DNA of 64,000 nt, taken from contig NZ_SUNB01000001.1 in assembly GCF_007570825.1 (NCBI RefSeq), positions 930,001-994,000 on the forward strand, given 5' to 3'. Positions 46,618 to 56,158 of the stretch are shown here, in pieces. The notes beneath the pieces are model-generated. The model ran no database searches and was not told the origin of the DNA. It was given only the letters and a program-made list of their open reading frames with translations. A program made the position numbers and the translations under genes. The first letter of the stretch is position 1, and each line of letters begins with the position of its first letter. This stretch comes from Pleionea sediminis. GTDB lineage: Bacteria > Pseudomonadota > Gammaproteobacteria > Enterobacterales > Kangiellaceae.

Positions 46618-48330
46618 CTATTTATCAGTCAAGTACCGCTTTTTTTTCTTTTCTTTTAACTGATGAATATCAACTAAAACCAATCCATCAACGCAGCCTT
46701 GGAAGTCGGGATCAGTGCCAAAATCTAAAAAACGAACCCCTCCGGGTTCACAGAGCTCACTGTACTGTTTATATAACGTCGGTATAGATACACCCATATT
46801 GGCAAGTAACGACTTTAATTGAGCAAAATCAGCTTTATAATCGTTTCCGACAAAATTACCTTTAAGAGCTTCCAGTGTTTCAGCTTCAAGGCTGTACGGA
46901 TTTTTTGACTGCGCCGCACATTTTTTTGATGAGAAATAAAGTTTATAAAAATAAATCATCAAATCTTTAGCCGGCTTTGGAAATTGATCACTCATGCTCA
47001 CCGGACCAAAAAGATATCTAAAATGAGGATTTTGCTTAATAAAGGCGCCTATTCCAAACCATAAGTAATCGAGTGAGCGCTTTCCCCAGTACTTCGGTTG
47101 AACAAAACTACGACCAAGCTCCAGTGCTTCGTCTAAATATTCATCCATCTCTGATTGAAAATCGAATAGCGTATGAGTATAAAGTCCTTCTTTACCGTAG
47201 GTTTCAATAACCTTTTTCGTTGAACAAAAACGATAGGCCCCAACAATTTCAAAAGCTTCTTTATCCCACAAGACAAGATGAAAGTAATAGCGGTCATATT
47301 TGTCAGTATCTCGCTTTAACCCGCTTCCCTCTCCCACGGCTCTAAATGAAATTTCGCGTAATCGACCGATTTCACGCAGTATCGGGGAGTCATTTAATTC
47401 AGAGCATAAATAAATTAATTTCCCATCAGGAGTTTCACCCAATAGTGGAAATTTATTTAGAGACTCATAGAGAGTGGTTGGGTTCTCAGGATGCGCAATC
47501 GCTAACTCAGTTTCAAAAATTGGTGTTTTATTTGCTGCGATTCGATATAAGTGTTTGCGAAATAACTTACTCGTTTCCTTTTTATCGGTTGGTAATTTAT
47601 CGTAATTCGAAAATGGAATAGGATTTCCAACACGCACAGTGACGGTTTTTCTGGCTTGCTTCATCATCTCTTTTACTAGTAAAACAGTTGCTAATGGCTT
47701 GTAAACCATTGATGCCAGATAAAATGCAATTGAGTTTCTCGCATCAACAAATAAAGGTACTACCGGCGCCTTCGCCATCGAAGCCATCGCTAAAAAACCA
47801 GAACGCCATGGACCGTCTTTCACACCAGAAAAACTCATTCTCGATACTTCACCTGCAGGAAATATGATAACCGCCCCTTCATTTTCTAAATGTTCATTAA
47901 TTGCCTGAAAATTCTGCTTTGGAGTTTTACCGTTCATATTATTAACAGGTAACATAACGCTGTGTAGAGGTTTTAAAGTCATCAACATTTCATTAGCTAC
48001 AATTTTCACATCACCGCGTATTTCACTCACCAGCCGAATAAGCGCTAATCCATCGAGTGAACCTATTGGGTGATTAGATACAATAACAACTCGACCTTGG
48101 GCAGGAATTCTTTCACGGTCGCGATGAGAAATGCTGTAACTAAAATTAAAGTAATCTAAGACGCTCTCTACAAAATCTAATCCATCAAGATGCGGATAGC
48201 TTGCCTCAAATTCACGAAATTCCTTTTCATGCAGTAAATACCGTAAAACACCTGTAACGGCTTTAAATACAACAGGCTTCTCTGTAATTTGCGGGAAGCG
48301 TTTCTTAATAAAGTCATCGACAGTAAACAT
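46618..48330 (-). CDS. two-domain acyltransferase: PlsC-type plus GNAT-like N-acyltransferase (OlsF-like)
   Basis: A 570-residue protein. The N-terminal 280 residues are a lysophospholipid acyltransferase domain, with SNHPIGSLDG as the N-H-x4-D motif and FPAGEVSRM as the third motif. The C-terminal part (LREISFRAVGEGSG, DRYYFHLVLWDKEAFEIVGAYR) is the OlsB-like N-acyltransferase fold. This domain order is that of OlsF, which makes ornithine or similar amino-acid lipids by N- then O-acylation. The family also includes proteins long annotated as hemolysins. Function as an aminolipid synthase is a good inference; the amino acid is unknown. It lies downstream of an LpxH-like phosphoesterase and FabF. 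Confidence 0.78.
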   Translation of the reverse strand: MFTVDDFIKKRFPQITEKPVVFKAVTGVLRYLLHEKEFREFEASYPHLDGLDFVESVLDYFNFSYSISHRDRERIPAQGRVVIVSNHPIGSLDGLALIRLVSEIRGDVKIVANEMLMTLKPLHSVMLPVNNMNGKTPKQNFQAINEHLENEGAVIIFPAGEVSRMSFSGVKDGPWRSGFLAMASMAKAPVVPLFVDARNSIAFYLASMVYKPLATVLLVKEMMKQARKTVTVRVGNPIPFSNYDKLPTDKKETSKLFRKHLYRIAANKTPIFETELAIAHPENPTTLYESLNKFPLLGETPDGKLIYLCSELNDSPILREIGRLREISFRAVGEGSGLKRDTDKYDRYYFHLVLWDKEAFEIVGAYRFCSTKKVIETYGKEGLYTHTLFDFQSEMDEYLDEALELGRSFVQPKYWGKRSLDYLWFGIGAFIKQNPHFRYLFGPVSMSDQFPKPAKDLMIYFYKLYFSSKKCAAQSKNPYSLEAETLEALKGNFVGNDYKADFAQLKSLLANMGVSIPTLYKQYSELCEPGGVRFLDFGTDPDFQGCVDGLVLVDIHQLKEKKKKRYLTDK

Positions 48331-48466
48331 ACGGATTCTCTTTTATCTAACTTGCCTAAGCTTAACTCCGTTACTTGACATTTTTTTGATAAACACATTT
48401 CAATTTAATGACACTGATTAAAAAATAGCAGATACAAATTCCCTACATAGACAGCTACAACCTAAA

Positions 48467-49279
48467 CTAAGCCGCCTTTTTATTTAGCGCTGTGGAAGGT
48501 TTTAATCTGTGGACACTCAGTTTTTCTTGATGATCTGCCCAGTACTGTAACTCAATATCTCCCATTTGGTTTTCAACAAGAAAGGTACAGTTTTCTATCC
48601 AATCACCGCAGTTTGCATATAAACCATTTGGCGTTTGAATGAGCTCAGCTTGATGTATGTGTCCACAAATGACACCATCAAATCCTTTTTTAGAAGCAAA
48701 TCTGGATGTTACATCAACAAATCGTTCTATAAAATGCTGAGCACCATTCACTCTTTTTTTTATAAACGAGGATAAAGACCAGTAACGCAATCCAATCAGA
48801 CGTCGCGCTCGGTTAAACCAACGGTTTAAAAATAATAAAAAGTCATACATTCTATCGCCAATCCACCCCATTATCGGAGCACCACAAACAGCACTATCAA
48901 ATGCATCGCCATGAATTAACAATAATTTATGTCCATTAACCGTTTCGTGAAAATAATCATGATGAATTTCTATCTCGTTCATCGTCAAATGCGTTAAATC
49001 ACGCATCGCTTCATCATGATTTCCCGGAATATAGACGACTCGAGTTCCCTCTCTGGGTAAATTAAGTAAGCGGTACAACAATTGGTGATGTTCTTTCGGC
49101 CAATACAGCTTTCGCTTAAGTGACCATAGATCGACAATATCGCCAACAAGATAAAGAATATCGCATTGCACATTATCCAAAAGGTTTAATAGATACTCTG
49201 CTTTACAGTCTTTGTATCCAAGATGAATATCGGATAAAAACAAAGCTCGATACCAGCCACTTTTATGATTCGAAGTCAT
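48467..49279 (-). CDS. LpxH-like UDP-2,3-diacylglucosamine diphosphatase family metallophosphoesterase
   Basis: A calcineurin-type phosphoesterase of about 270 residues. The metal motifs are in order: LFLSDIHLGY (D-x-H), LVGDIVDLW (G-D), PGNHDEAM (G-N-H-D), LIHGDAFD and CGHIHQAEL (G-H-x-H). The end, GLYANCGDWIENCTFLVE, is typical of the LpxH-like branch that differs from classical LpxH (240 residues). It may act on lipid A precursor or another pyrophosphate lipid. The start is ATG 49279 with GGAG eight bases upstream; the longer frame from 49327 lacks one. Neighbours concern fatty acids and acyl transfer. Confidence 0.83.
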   Translation of the reverse strand: MTSNHKSGWYRALFLSDIHLGYKDCKAEYLLNLLDNVQCDILYLVGDIVDLWSLKRKLYWPKEHHQLLYRLLNLPREGTRVVYIPGNHDEAMRDLTHLTMNEIEIHHDYFHETVNGHKLLLIHGDAFDSAVCGAPIMGWIGDRMYDFLLFLNRWFNRARRLIGLRYWSLSSFIKKRVNGAQHFIERFVDVTSRFASKKGFDGVICGHIHQAELIQTPNGLYANCGDWIENCTFLVENQMGDIELQYWADHQEKLSVHRLKPSTALNKKAA

Positions 49280-49361
49280 GTCAAACTCCATTTCAATGTA
49301 AACTAAACTCTCACAGAAAAAAGACAATTCATCTTGGCATTAAGCGATAAAGCAATAATAG

Positions 49362-50582
49362 CTAAGCCACTTTCTTTAAAACCAATGACGCATTAGTTCC
49401 TCCAAAACCAAAGGAATTTGAAAGACACCAATCCACATTTTTACGCTTCATCTTATTGGGTGTGTAATCAAGATCGCAATCTGGATCCTGTTCATTCAAA
49501 TTGATGGTTGGAGGAATCGCATTATCATGTAGAGACATGAGGCAATAAATTGTCTCAACGACACCTGCCGCTCCAAGCAGATGACCGGTCATTGATTTCG
49601 TTGAACTTATGGAGACACTTCTTGCCGATTCAGCAAATACTTTCTTAATTGCTTTGGTTTCAATCTTGTCGTTAAGCTTGGTTGACGTACCGTGAGCATT
49701 AATATAATCAATCTGGTCAGGATTAACGCCTGCCATAGCTAATGCTTTACCCATTGCTGTTGCTTGCCCAGTCGCCTCGGGACAAGGAGCCGTTATGTGA
49801 TAAGCATCAGAGGTTGCACCATAACCTTTTATCTCGCCATAAATCGTCGCATTTCGTTTTATTGCAGATTCGTAACTTTCTAGAACCAGAATTCCTGCAC
49901 CTTCGCCAGAAACGAATCCACTTCTATTTAAATCGAAAGGTCTTGAAGCCTGGAGAGGATTTTCTTCTAAACACAAAGCATTAAGTCGAGAAAAGCCAGC
50001 CAAAGAAAGCGGCGTAATTGTCGCTTCGGAACCACCGGTAACAACGGTATCCACTTCACCGAGCGCTATCATTCTTACAGCATCAATAATCGCGTGTGCT
50101 GATGTTGCGCATGCTGAGGTTACACCGTAATTTGGACCAATAAAACTGAAGTGAGAAGACACATAACCGGCGGCCATACCAATAACCGACGATGGAATAA
50201 AGTAAGGTGTTAACCGTTTAAGTTGCCCCTTAGATAATTTGGTATGTTCTTTTTCGATATTACTAATACCACCCTGTCCAGAACCAATCACCACACCGAC
50301 ATCTTTCTTATTCCGGATACCAGCATGTTCAATGGCTTCTTCTGCGGCTATCAATGCATATTGAATAAATGGATCTAAACGCTTGGCGTTTTTGTCCTGC
50401 AGTCTTTCAGCAATATCAATATTAACTTCACCAGCAATTTTGACCGGAAATTTTTCGGTATCAAACTTATTGATGGTACTAATGCCCGAACGTCCGTTTA
50501 AAATTGAGTTCCAGTTTTCTTGAAGTGTATTTCCTACAGGAGAGACCGTACCCATACCAGTAACAACAACTCGATGTAACAT
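49362..50582 (-). CDS. fabF: beta-ketoacyl-ACP synthase II (FabF type)
   Basis: A condensing enzyme of 406 residues that elongates acyl-ACP with malonyl-ACP. The catalytic triad is visible: Cys in GVTSACATSAHAI (about residue 160), His in YINAHGTSTKLND and His in SMTGHLLGAAG. The glycine-rich C-terminus LSNSFGFGGTNASLVLK is conserved. No acpP, fabD or fabG lies alongside, as they would in the classic fab cluster, so this may be a second or specialised copy. GAGG precedes the ATG. It is followed by the phosphoesterase and acyltransferase genes. Confidence 0.88.
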   Translation of the reverse strand: MLHRVVVTGMGTVSPVGNTLQENWNSILNGRSGISTINKFDTEKFPVKIAGEVNIDIAERLQDKNAKRLDPFIQYALIAAEEAIEHAGIRNKKDVGVVIGSGQGGISNIEKEHTKLSKGQLKRLTPYFIPSSVIGMAAGYVSSHFSFIGPNYGVTSACATSAHAIIDAVRMIALGEVDTVVTGGSEATITPLSLAGFSRLNALCLEENPLQASRPFDLNRSGFVSGEGAGILVLESYESAIKRNATIYGEIKGYGATSDAYHITAPCPEATGQATAMGKALAMAGVNPDQIDYINAHGTSTKLNDKIETKAIKKVFAESARSVSISSTKSMTGHLLGAAGVVETIYCLMSLHDNAIPPTINLNEQDPDCDLDYTPNKMKRKNVDWCLSNSFGFGGTNASLVLKKVA

Positions 50583-50717
50583 AGCTTTACCTCACTTTAT
50601 CGGTATATGGCAATTCTCGAAAATTACAATGACAGCTTTATGAAGGATTTAATACGTTTGAGTGACAATGCGTGAGCTGTTGAAGTTAAAGAGTTCCAAT
50701 GTTGCGATAATGGGAGA

Positions 50718-51788
50718 CTAAATATCTTTGTACCAAAGACTATGCGCCATTTGAGTCAACGATCGTTTTTCATCGGGGTTAGGAACCCAGTTTTCAAAAC
50801 TATTAACGGCGTGCCTTAAAAAATCCATTAATGGCAAATGCCGCCTTAATGTTCTTTGTTGTCGATGAGGAACTAAAGGATTGAATAGTCCTTCAAATTT
50901 AAGTAATTGCAACGGTCTTTTACGCACCCAGTTCCATGATCCCATTTCAAGAGTCAATGGTAAAAAGAGTGCTCTGTTTCGTCCATATTTTTTATAGAAA
51001 TAATCCCAGATATCGCCATGAGTTAAATAGTTATTTGATTGTGGTTCAAAAACATATCGGTGATTAGGGTAAGAAGATTCCCACAGTAATTTTAAAGCAA
51101 CTACAGGAGCAATATCGTTCATTGGCCGACGACGATACGCATAAGGAAACCATATTCGATCGGAAACACCGTAACCTGAATGACAATCTAAACTAAGTAA
51201 TAATGGCGTTTCTTGGGTTAAGCGCTGAACCTCATTTTCGATCAATTTGTTTTCTAATTCGAATTCATTATTCTTACCTCGATACCAAGGTAACCATGAT
51301 GATATTCTTTGCCCACTTACCATAAATGGAGCATCTTCTGCATCGATTGGCGCATTACGCATCAAGTCGACACCGTTTCCATTCGAGCGCCGCCCTAGTA
51401 ACATTCCGACAGGATTAACAATAGGAATAAAAGTTACCGAGATTTGTCGAAAACATTCCAGTAAAGACTTTTCCCATTGCATACGACGAAACCAAACTCG
51501 ACAAAGAGCCAAAACAACATGCGTACCTATTCGCTCAACACCGTGCACACCTCCACAAATTAGTAATCGTGGTTTATTAGCATCATGGGTCCCGAGATCA
51601 ATGGCATAAATAGGTAAAGAATGCTCCTGGTAAGTCACATTCCCTAAAACGCGATGAGTAATTTGCGAATTAAACTCAGCCAACAATCGCTCTAACTCTA
51701 CTAGCTCAGGCAATTTGTGGCGTATTAAAGATTGAAGCGAGGCCGATCGCTCAGGAGGATGAAATGGGGTACGATGAGAAGACTCCAT
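50718..51788 (-). CDS. M14-type zinc amidohydrolase/carboxypeptidase-like protein
   Basis: A 356-residue cytoplasmic protein with the zinc site of the M14/succinylglutamate desuccinylase superfamily. The signs are H-x-x-E in CGGVHGVERIGTH, FIPIVNPVGM, the zinc His in LLSLDCHSGYG and the catalytic Glu in LPLTLEMGSW. No signal peptide is present. The C-terminal helical part (residues 290-356) is unusual. The substrate is unknown; peptides or N-acyl amino acids are possible. There is no Shine-Dalgarno before the ATG; instead the codon sits in the loop of a 10-bp inverted repeat (51776-51810). Confidence 0.75.
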   Translation of the reverse strand: MESSHRTPFHPPERSASLQSLIRHKLPELVELERLLAEFNSQITHRVLGNVTYQEHSLPIYAIDLGTHDANKPRLLICGGVHGVERIGTHVVLALCRVWFRRMQWEKSLLECFRQISVTFIPIVNPVGMLLGRRSNGNGVDLMRNAPIDAEDAPFMVSGQRISSWLPWYRGKNNEFELENKLIENEVQRLTQETPLLLSLDCHSGYGVSDRIWFPYAYRRRPMNDIAPVVALKLLWESSYPNHRYVFEPQSNNYLTHGDIWDYFYKKYGRNRALFLPLTLEMGSWNWVRKRPLQLLKFEGLFNPLVPHRQQRTLRRHLPLMDFLRHAVNSFENWVPNPDEKRSLTQMAHSLWYKDI

Positions 51789-51810
51789 TATTTTAGTTTA
51801 GAGTCTTCTC
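51776..51810 (-). promoter_or_regulatory. 10-bp inverted repeat enclosing a start codon
   Basis: GAGAAGACTC (51776-51785) and GAGTCTTCTC (51801-51810) are perfect complements. On the minus strand the leader arm, a 15-base AT-rich loop containing the ATG (51788-51786), and codons 2-5 form the hairpin. Structure at a start codon that lacks a ribosome site suggests translational control. Confidence 0.5.
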
Positions 51811-51898
51811 GTCTTTTATTTGTTGCATTTTTATGAATGTTGAGTGACAACCCTATACGGCATTCGCTCTCAAGAGTATTTTTTGGGAAAGTAGAAAC

Positions 51899-52213
51899 TT
51901 ACTTGTGAGATAGAATATCGATAATCTCTCTTGTATTTTGATACAAACGAATAAGCGTACCGTCAACCGATAGGGTAACTCGACCTCGGTCATCCAATGG
52001 CACCACAATTTCACCACGACGATAGATATCGTTACCAAGAATGTCACCGCGCTTCAGCTTTTTCTGCCAGCCAGGTGGGAGCGGTTGACCTCTCTCTACT
52101 TTCTTTTGTAATCCTGGCGGCAATTTCTTCTGTTTATCTTTTTGCTTTTCTTTAGCTAACACGTTCGATGAGAAAACCAATGTAACTATCGAAAAAATAT
52201 AAAATAATCGCAT
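51899..52213 (-). CDS. RcnB/CigR-like small periplasmic protein
   Basis: A 104-residue exported protein with signal peptide MRLFYIFSIVTLVFSSNVLA. The mature part is very basic and holds the motif KLPPGLQKKVERGQPLPPGW, then QKKLKRG. This is the tandem LPPG(L/W)xKKxxRG pattern of the RcnB/CigR family. Members include the periplasmic nickel/cobalt homeostasis protein RcnB and the Salmonella anti-virulence protein CigR. A GGAGG ribosome site precedes the ATG. It lies 84 bases after lysC on the same strand; no metal efflux gene is adjacent. Confidence 0.78.
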   Translation of the reverse strand: MRLFYIFSIVTLVFSSNVLAKEKQKDKQKKLPPGLQKKVERGQPLPPGWQKKLKRGDILGNDIYRRGEIVVPLDDRGRVTLSVDGTLIRLYQNTREIIDILSHK

Positions 52214-52297
52214 AACAACCTCCAGTAAGACTACTGATAAGTCTAGCAGCCTCAGAAAAGTTAGGGTGAACTGGCTTGCGAAATACGATGTTGCCCA

Positions 52298-53689
52298 TCA
52301 AACAAATTGAGACCAGGAAACACTAAAACAAACGTCCGTATGATTCTCTTCAATCATGCCACGGTGTAATTGCTGGCAAAACAAAGTTTCATCATGTGTC
52401 TCAACCAGTATTGTTAATTGGCCCGCATCAGGCTCAGGAAGATACTTCAGGAACTTTTGATGATACTGAGTATCACAATACTTGATAACTTCTTCAATCC
52501 ATTGAGTTGAATCAATACTTCCAACGAGCGTTATGGCAGACAACTTCTCGTTGATTAAAATTTCATTTGAATCAAGTTTCCCGACCAACTGGCCTCCCGA
52601 GGGCTGTTGTAAATCAGTGTGAGTGAAAACGTAGAGACCAACATTGGTGCTCTCAGATAAAATATTGAGCCGATCAAACCCCATCGGCGACAACAATTTT
52701 TCGATGTGATCTTGTGATTGCTTATCACTTTTGACACAAATGACATTTGAAGTGAGCGCCATAGCGAGAACCTGGCTGCAATGGGCTGCTTTCTCAGAAA
52801 TAAAAGTCCCTGGATGCTCAGATAATTGACTGCAACGTACCGCAATAGGAATACCATTTTCACGAGCTGGACGAATTGCTCTGGGGTGCAAAACTTTTGC
52901 TCCCGCAGCAGCCAATAGTTCAGCTTGAGCATAATCCATATGCATTATTTGCAAAGCTTCAGGAATAATACGTGGATTAAAACTGAATACACCAGGCACA
53001 TCGGTCCAAATTTCAATTTTATTTGCGCCCAACATCGCTGCCAAATAGCTTGCTGATGTATCCGACCCTTCTCTACCTAATAAGACCGTTCGACCCAACT
53101 GATCAGAAGCAATAAAACCTTGAGTCACCAATATTTTAGATCGTGTTTTCAGTTGCTCTTGCATTGCAAGATTCAACTCATAAATTCCTTCGTTGCTGGT
53201 AAAATGATGCCAAGGATCATTGCCAGACTTGTCTTCTGTTTTTAAATATTCTCGAACATCTATTAATTCAGCATTTAGTCCATATTGTCTTAAGTATTCA
53301 GCTCCGATAGTCGTCGACAATAACTCACCAACACTAACCACACGCGCATGATACTCAGGTGAAATTTCTTTCGACTGATAAATTTGCTCACAGTCTGCAG
53401 ACAATTGATCAAATAATTGTGCCAGTTGTAGGTCGACATCAACACCGAGTTGTGATGCAAACCCATAATGCAGTTCTTTAAGATGATAGATAGCATTTTG
53501 ATGAACACCCGCCAATGCCTGGTGCAATAAGGCTTCTAATAAATTGGATACATTTTTTAAAGCCGACAAAACAAGTATAGGGCGGCAATCTTGATTTAAT
53601 TGCAGACTAACCTGTCGCGCAATAGTCGACCATAAGTTAGGATCAGCAACACTGCTACCACCAAATTTTAATACGGTCCATTGAGTCAT
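52298..53689 (-). CDS. lysC: aspartate kinase
   Basis: Aspartate kinase phosphorylates aspartate, the first step to lysine, threonine, methionine and diaminopimelate. The 463-residue protein has the kinase N-terminus LKFGGSSVADPNLW, the LGREGSDTSASYLAAMLGA active-site segment, WTDVPGVFSFNPR and VLHPRAIRPARENGIP, with two C-terminal ACT-like domains for feedback control. The N-terminal region resembles the kinase half of bifunctional aspartate kinase/diaminopimelate decarboxylase proteins, but no decarboxylase follows here. It starts 10 bases after the triphosphatase gene, so the two are co-transcribed. Which amino acid inhibits it is not predictable. Confidence 0.88.
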   Translation of the reverse strand: MTQWTVLKFGGSSVADPNLWSTIARQVSLQLNQDCRPILVLSALKNVSNLLEALLHQALAGVHQNAIYHLKELHYGFASQLGVDVDLQLAQLFDQLSADCEQIYQSKEISPEYHARVVSVGELLSTTIGAEYLRQYGLNAELIDVREYLKTEDKSGNDPWHHFTSNEGIYELNLAMQEQLKTRSKILVTQGFIASDQLGRTVLLGREGSDTSASYLAAMLGANKIEIWTDVPGVFSFNPRIIPEALQIMHMDYAQAELLAAAGAKVLHPRAIRPARENGIPIAVRCSQLSEHPGTFISEKAAHCSQVLAMALTSNVICVKSDKQSQDHIEKLLSPMGFDRLNILSESTNVGLYVFTHTDLQQPSGGQLVGKLDSNEILINEKLSAITLVGSIDSTQWIEEVIKYCDTQYHQKFLKYLPEPDAGQLTILVETHDETLFCQQLHRGMIEENHTDVCFSVSWSQFV

Positions 53690-53699
53690 TTGAATTCGT

Positions 53700-55217
53700 C
53701 TAGATTAACCAGTAGGGGCGTGCTTTAAACATAGCTTTGCGTGTCAATTCCATTGCTTCTAAGATCGCCTCGACACGCTTATCAAACCATCTTGCACATT
53801 CTTCTTCAGAGCGGATGCCATGAACTTTAAAACACTTTACCACGTATTGATAGTATGCCAGTTCACGAGTACCGGCCATCAGATCCAACCAAGGCTGCCG
53901 ATATTTTTGCCGTTTTTTGGAATCAAATAATCCACCAAAAAACAAACCAAGATCGAGAGCTTTACGTAAACCTTCAAAGCGTTCGAAGTAATCATCTATT
54001 TCTAGTTTATTTTTCGGACCAAGTTCCCTTTTGAGATCCTTTAATGTGTGCTCTAGTTGTGCTTTTGCAAAATCAATTATCGGTTCTTTTAATTGTTCTC
54101 GCTTTCCCTCTTCAATGAACTCGCGCCATTCTTTAAAAAAGAGCCATTCTGAAATTCCTAACATAACTAAATTATATCGAGATGAAAGCTGCAGCTTTTT
54201 AAATTTCTCAATTGCATCGTTAAGATCCGCTTTGTTGGATGCAATAACTTCTTTTAATTCTTCTTCAGTTGCCAGTTCTTCTTTGAGCATTTGATTTAGA
54301 TGATGCCTCTCGCGGGCAATATCAACAATCTTCTCCATAAACTCAGCAACATAATGCCAATTTGATCGCAGGTCAGCCGTCGCATGCCGCGGTATTAAAC
54401 TGCCAAAAATTTGATACACATGCTGCACATAAAGTAGAGCGCGATACATCTGTAAAATCGATTCGGGAGCCATGGAAGAATCGAGAAATTGTTCATAATA
54501 CTGCCAGTGTTTTAATCCTGAATAACAGATTATTTCAAAGGCTTTTTCAGCGGTAGTTCCCTGACTCAATTCGATCACTGACATTTTTCGATGATTAACG
54601 GGAAGCGATGAGCACAATGAATACCCACGACGCGCTTTGCTGGCATTACTAATAGAGAATCCGTAATTGGAGATCAGCTCTCTACTTAAGCGAAATAAGT
54701 GACGTGGATTACCAGTAACGAGCTCTAACTCAACTTCAGAAATGGGACTCGAATCATCTTCATAAAAAATATGCCCAATATCCAGGGCAACTTCAATCTC
54801 TGTACCATCATCATAATGAAACAGTGTTTTATGGCGGGAAAAATTAGTGATGAAGACAGGCTCTAACTCACCGCCATCTTCTAATGCTTCTTCTAATAAA
54901 ATTTTCAGATAAGGATCTTCAACCTTCTCTATATCAGTTTTGAATTCATCGAGCTCTGTTTCAGATTCATTTCGCTCATGCAATCCGCCAATCGCACGTC
55001 CAGAAGCTTTTACAGTCTGAATAAGTCTTTCGCCATCATTGCGAATTCGAAGACCAATCTTTAACTCTCGTAACTTAAAGTTTTCAGTATCGAAATAAGT
55101 ATTTTTTAAGTCAGTTTTCGTCCATTTATCGACTTTTACATCATCGAATGAGGCATCGAGTAATGACTTCACGAGCTTTTGCTCGGCAATCAACTTTACT
55201 TCAATTTCATTAGCCAT
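53700..55217 (-). CDS. CYTH-CHAD inorganic triphosphatase, YgiF-like
   Basis: A protein of about 505 residues. The N-terminal CYTH domain begins with ExExK (EIEVK, residues 4-8), followed by NTYFDT and LRIRNDGERLIQTVKASG, the triphosphate tunnel residues. The C-terminal CHAD domain (RHATADLRSNWHYVAEFM and further helices) is His/basic-rich and associates with polyphosphate. E. coli YgiF has this architecture and hydrolyses inorganic triphosphate. The open frame reaches a TTG at 55247, but the ATG at 55217 places ExExK at the normal distance. It is divergent from the DUF47-PiT genes and co-transcribed with lysC. Confidence 0.88.
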   Translation of the reverse strand: MANEIEVKLIAEQKLVKSLLDASFDDVKVDKWTKTDLKNTYFDTENFKLRELKIGLRIRNDGERLIQTVKASGRAIGGLHERNESETELDEFKTDIEKVEDPYLKILLEEALEDGGELEPVFITNFSRHKTLFHYDDGTEIEVALDIGHIFYEDDSSPISEVELELVTGNPRHLFRLSRELISNYGFSISNASKARRGYSLCSSLPVNHRKMSVIELSQGTTAEKAFEIICYSGLKHWQYYEQFLDSSMAPESILQMYRALLYVQHVYQIFGSLIPRHATADLRSNWHYVAEFMEKIVDIARERHHLNQMLKEELATEEELKEVIASNKADLNDAIEKFKKLQLSSRYNLVMLGISEWLFFKEWREFIEEGKREQLKEPIIDFAKAQLEHTLKDLKRELGPKNKLEIDDYFERFEGLRKALDLGLFFGGLFDSKKRQKYRQPWLDLMAGTRELAYYQYVVKCFKVHGIRSEEECARWFDKRVEAILEAMELTRKAMFKARPYWLI

Positions 55218-55437
55218 CCAGACGTCTATTCCAATGATTTCCAACAAAAAATAGTGTACCGAGCTAAAATAACGCTGTCACGCACAAATTTAAGCATATC
55301 GCAGTTCGGCTATGGCGCGATATATCGGGCTTTTTTGCCAGCTTTCCGACAAATGCTGGATCAAGTGGACATTGGTTCCGCAGGATTTTACAATCGCGGC
55401 TTTAATATTTCTTTCACAAAAATGTAATGAGACTGAC

Positions 55438-56112
55438 ATGAGTTTAATTAGCGACCTATTTGCAGCGTCTCCTTTTCGCCCTATGCAAGACCACATAGAT
55501 AAGGTTCATGAGTGTGTCAGTGAGCTCAAACCTTTCCTAGCTGCGGTTTACGCGAAAGATTGGACGAAAGTTGAAGAAATTCAACAAAAGATAAGCGATC
55601 TCGAAAATGAGGCCGACGACCTCAAAAAAGAAATTCGCCTCAAATTGCGCGATGGAATATTTTTACCTGTCGCGCGTACTGATTTACTAGGATTAGTAAC
55701 CGCACAAGATAAACTCGCCAACAAAGCCAAAGATATTGCAGGCCTGATGACCGGCCGCAAAATGGAAATTCCTGAGCAGCTACAAGGCAGTTTTAAAAAA
55801 TACCTCGAACGTTGTATTGATGCTTCCCAACAAGCCCACAAAGCCATTCATGAACTTGATGAATTAGTTGAAACTGGTTTTAGAGGGAGAGAGGCAAGTC
55901 TTGTTGCCGATATGATTTCAGAGCTCGATGTTATCGAAAACGACACCGACACCTTACAACGACAAGTTCGTCGCGAACTCTTCGTGCTTGAAGCCGATCT
56001 ACCACCAGTGAATGTTATTTTCCTCTACAAAATCATTGACTGGATTGGAGACTTGGGCGATCGAGCTGAACGTGTCGGTTCTGATCTCGAGCTCATGCTC
56101 GCCAGAAAATAA
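55438..56112 (+). CDS. DUF47/TIGR00153 PhoU-like protein
   Basis: A 224-residue all-helical protein of the PhoU-like DUF47 family (TIGR00153 branch). It begins ISDLFAASPFRPMQDHIDKV and contains EADDLKKEIRLKLRDGIFLPVARTDLL (in part) and the C-terminal IIDWIGDLGDRAERVGSDLELMLARK (in part). It is typically encoded directly before a PiT-family phosphate transporter, as here, and is thought to control it. The frame extends to 55312, but the ATG at 55438 matches the family start. Confidence 0.9.
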   Translation: MSLISDLFAASPFRPMQDHIDKVHECVSELKPFLAAVYAKDWTKVEEIQQKISDLENEADDLKKEIRLKLRDGIFLPVARTDLLGLVTAQDKLANKAKDIAGLMTGRKMEIPEQLQGSFKKYLERCIDASQQAHKAIHELDELVETGFRGREASLVADMISELDVIENDTDTLQRQVRRELFVLEADLPPVNVIFLYKIIDWIGDLGDRAERVGSDLELMLARK

Positions 56113-56158
56113 ATTTAAAAATCAAAATTATTAGATAAAAATATCAGTAGGTACATCT

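Noticed and set aside
46449-46787. 112-codon rightward frame
   Set aside because: It runs into the acyltransferase gene on the opposite strand; Ser/Leu-rich shadow.
55312-55437. Upstream extension of the DUF47 frame
   Set aside because: The family start at 55438 fits; the extension has Cys/Phe-rich random-looking sequence.
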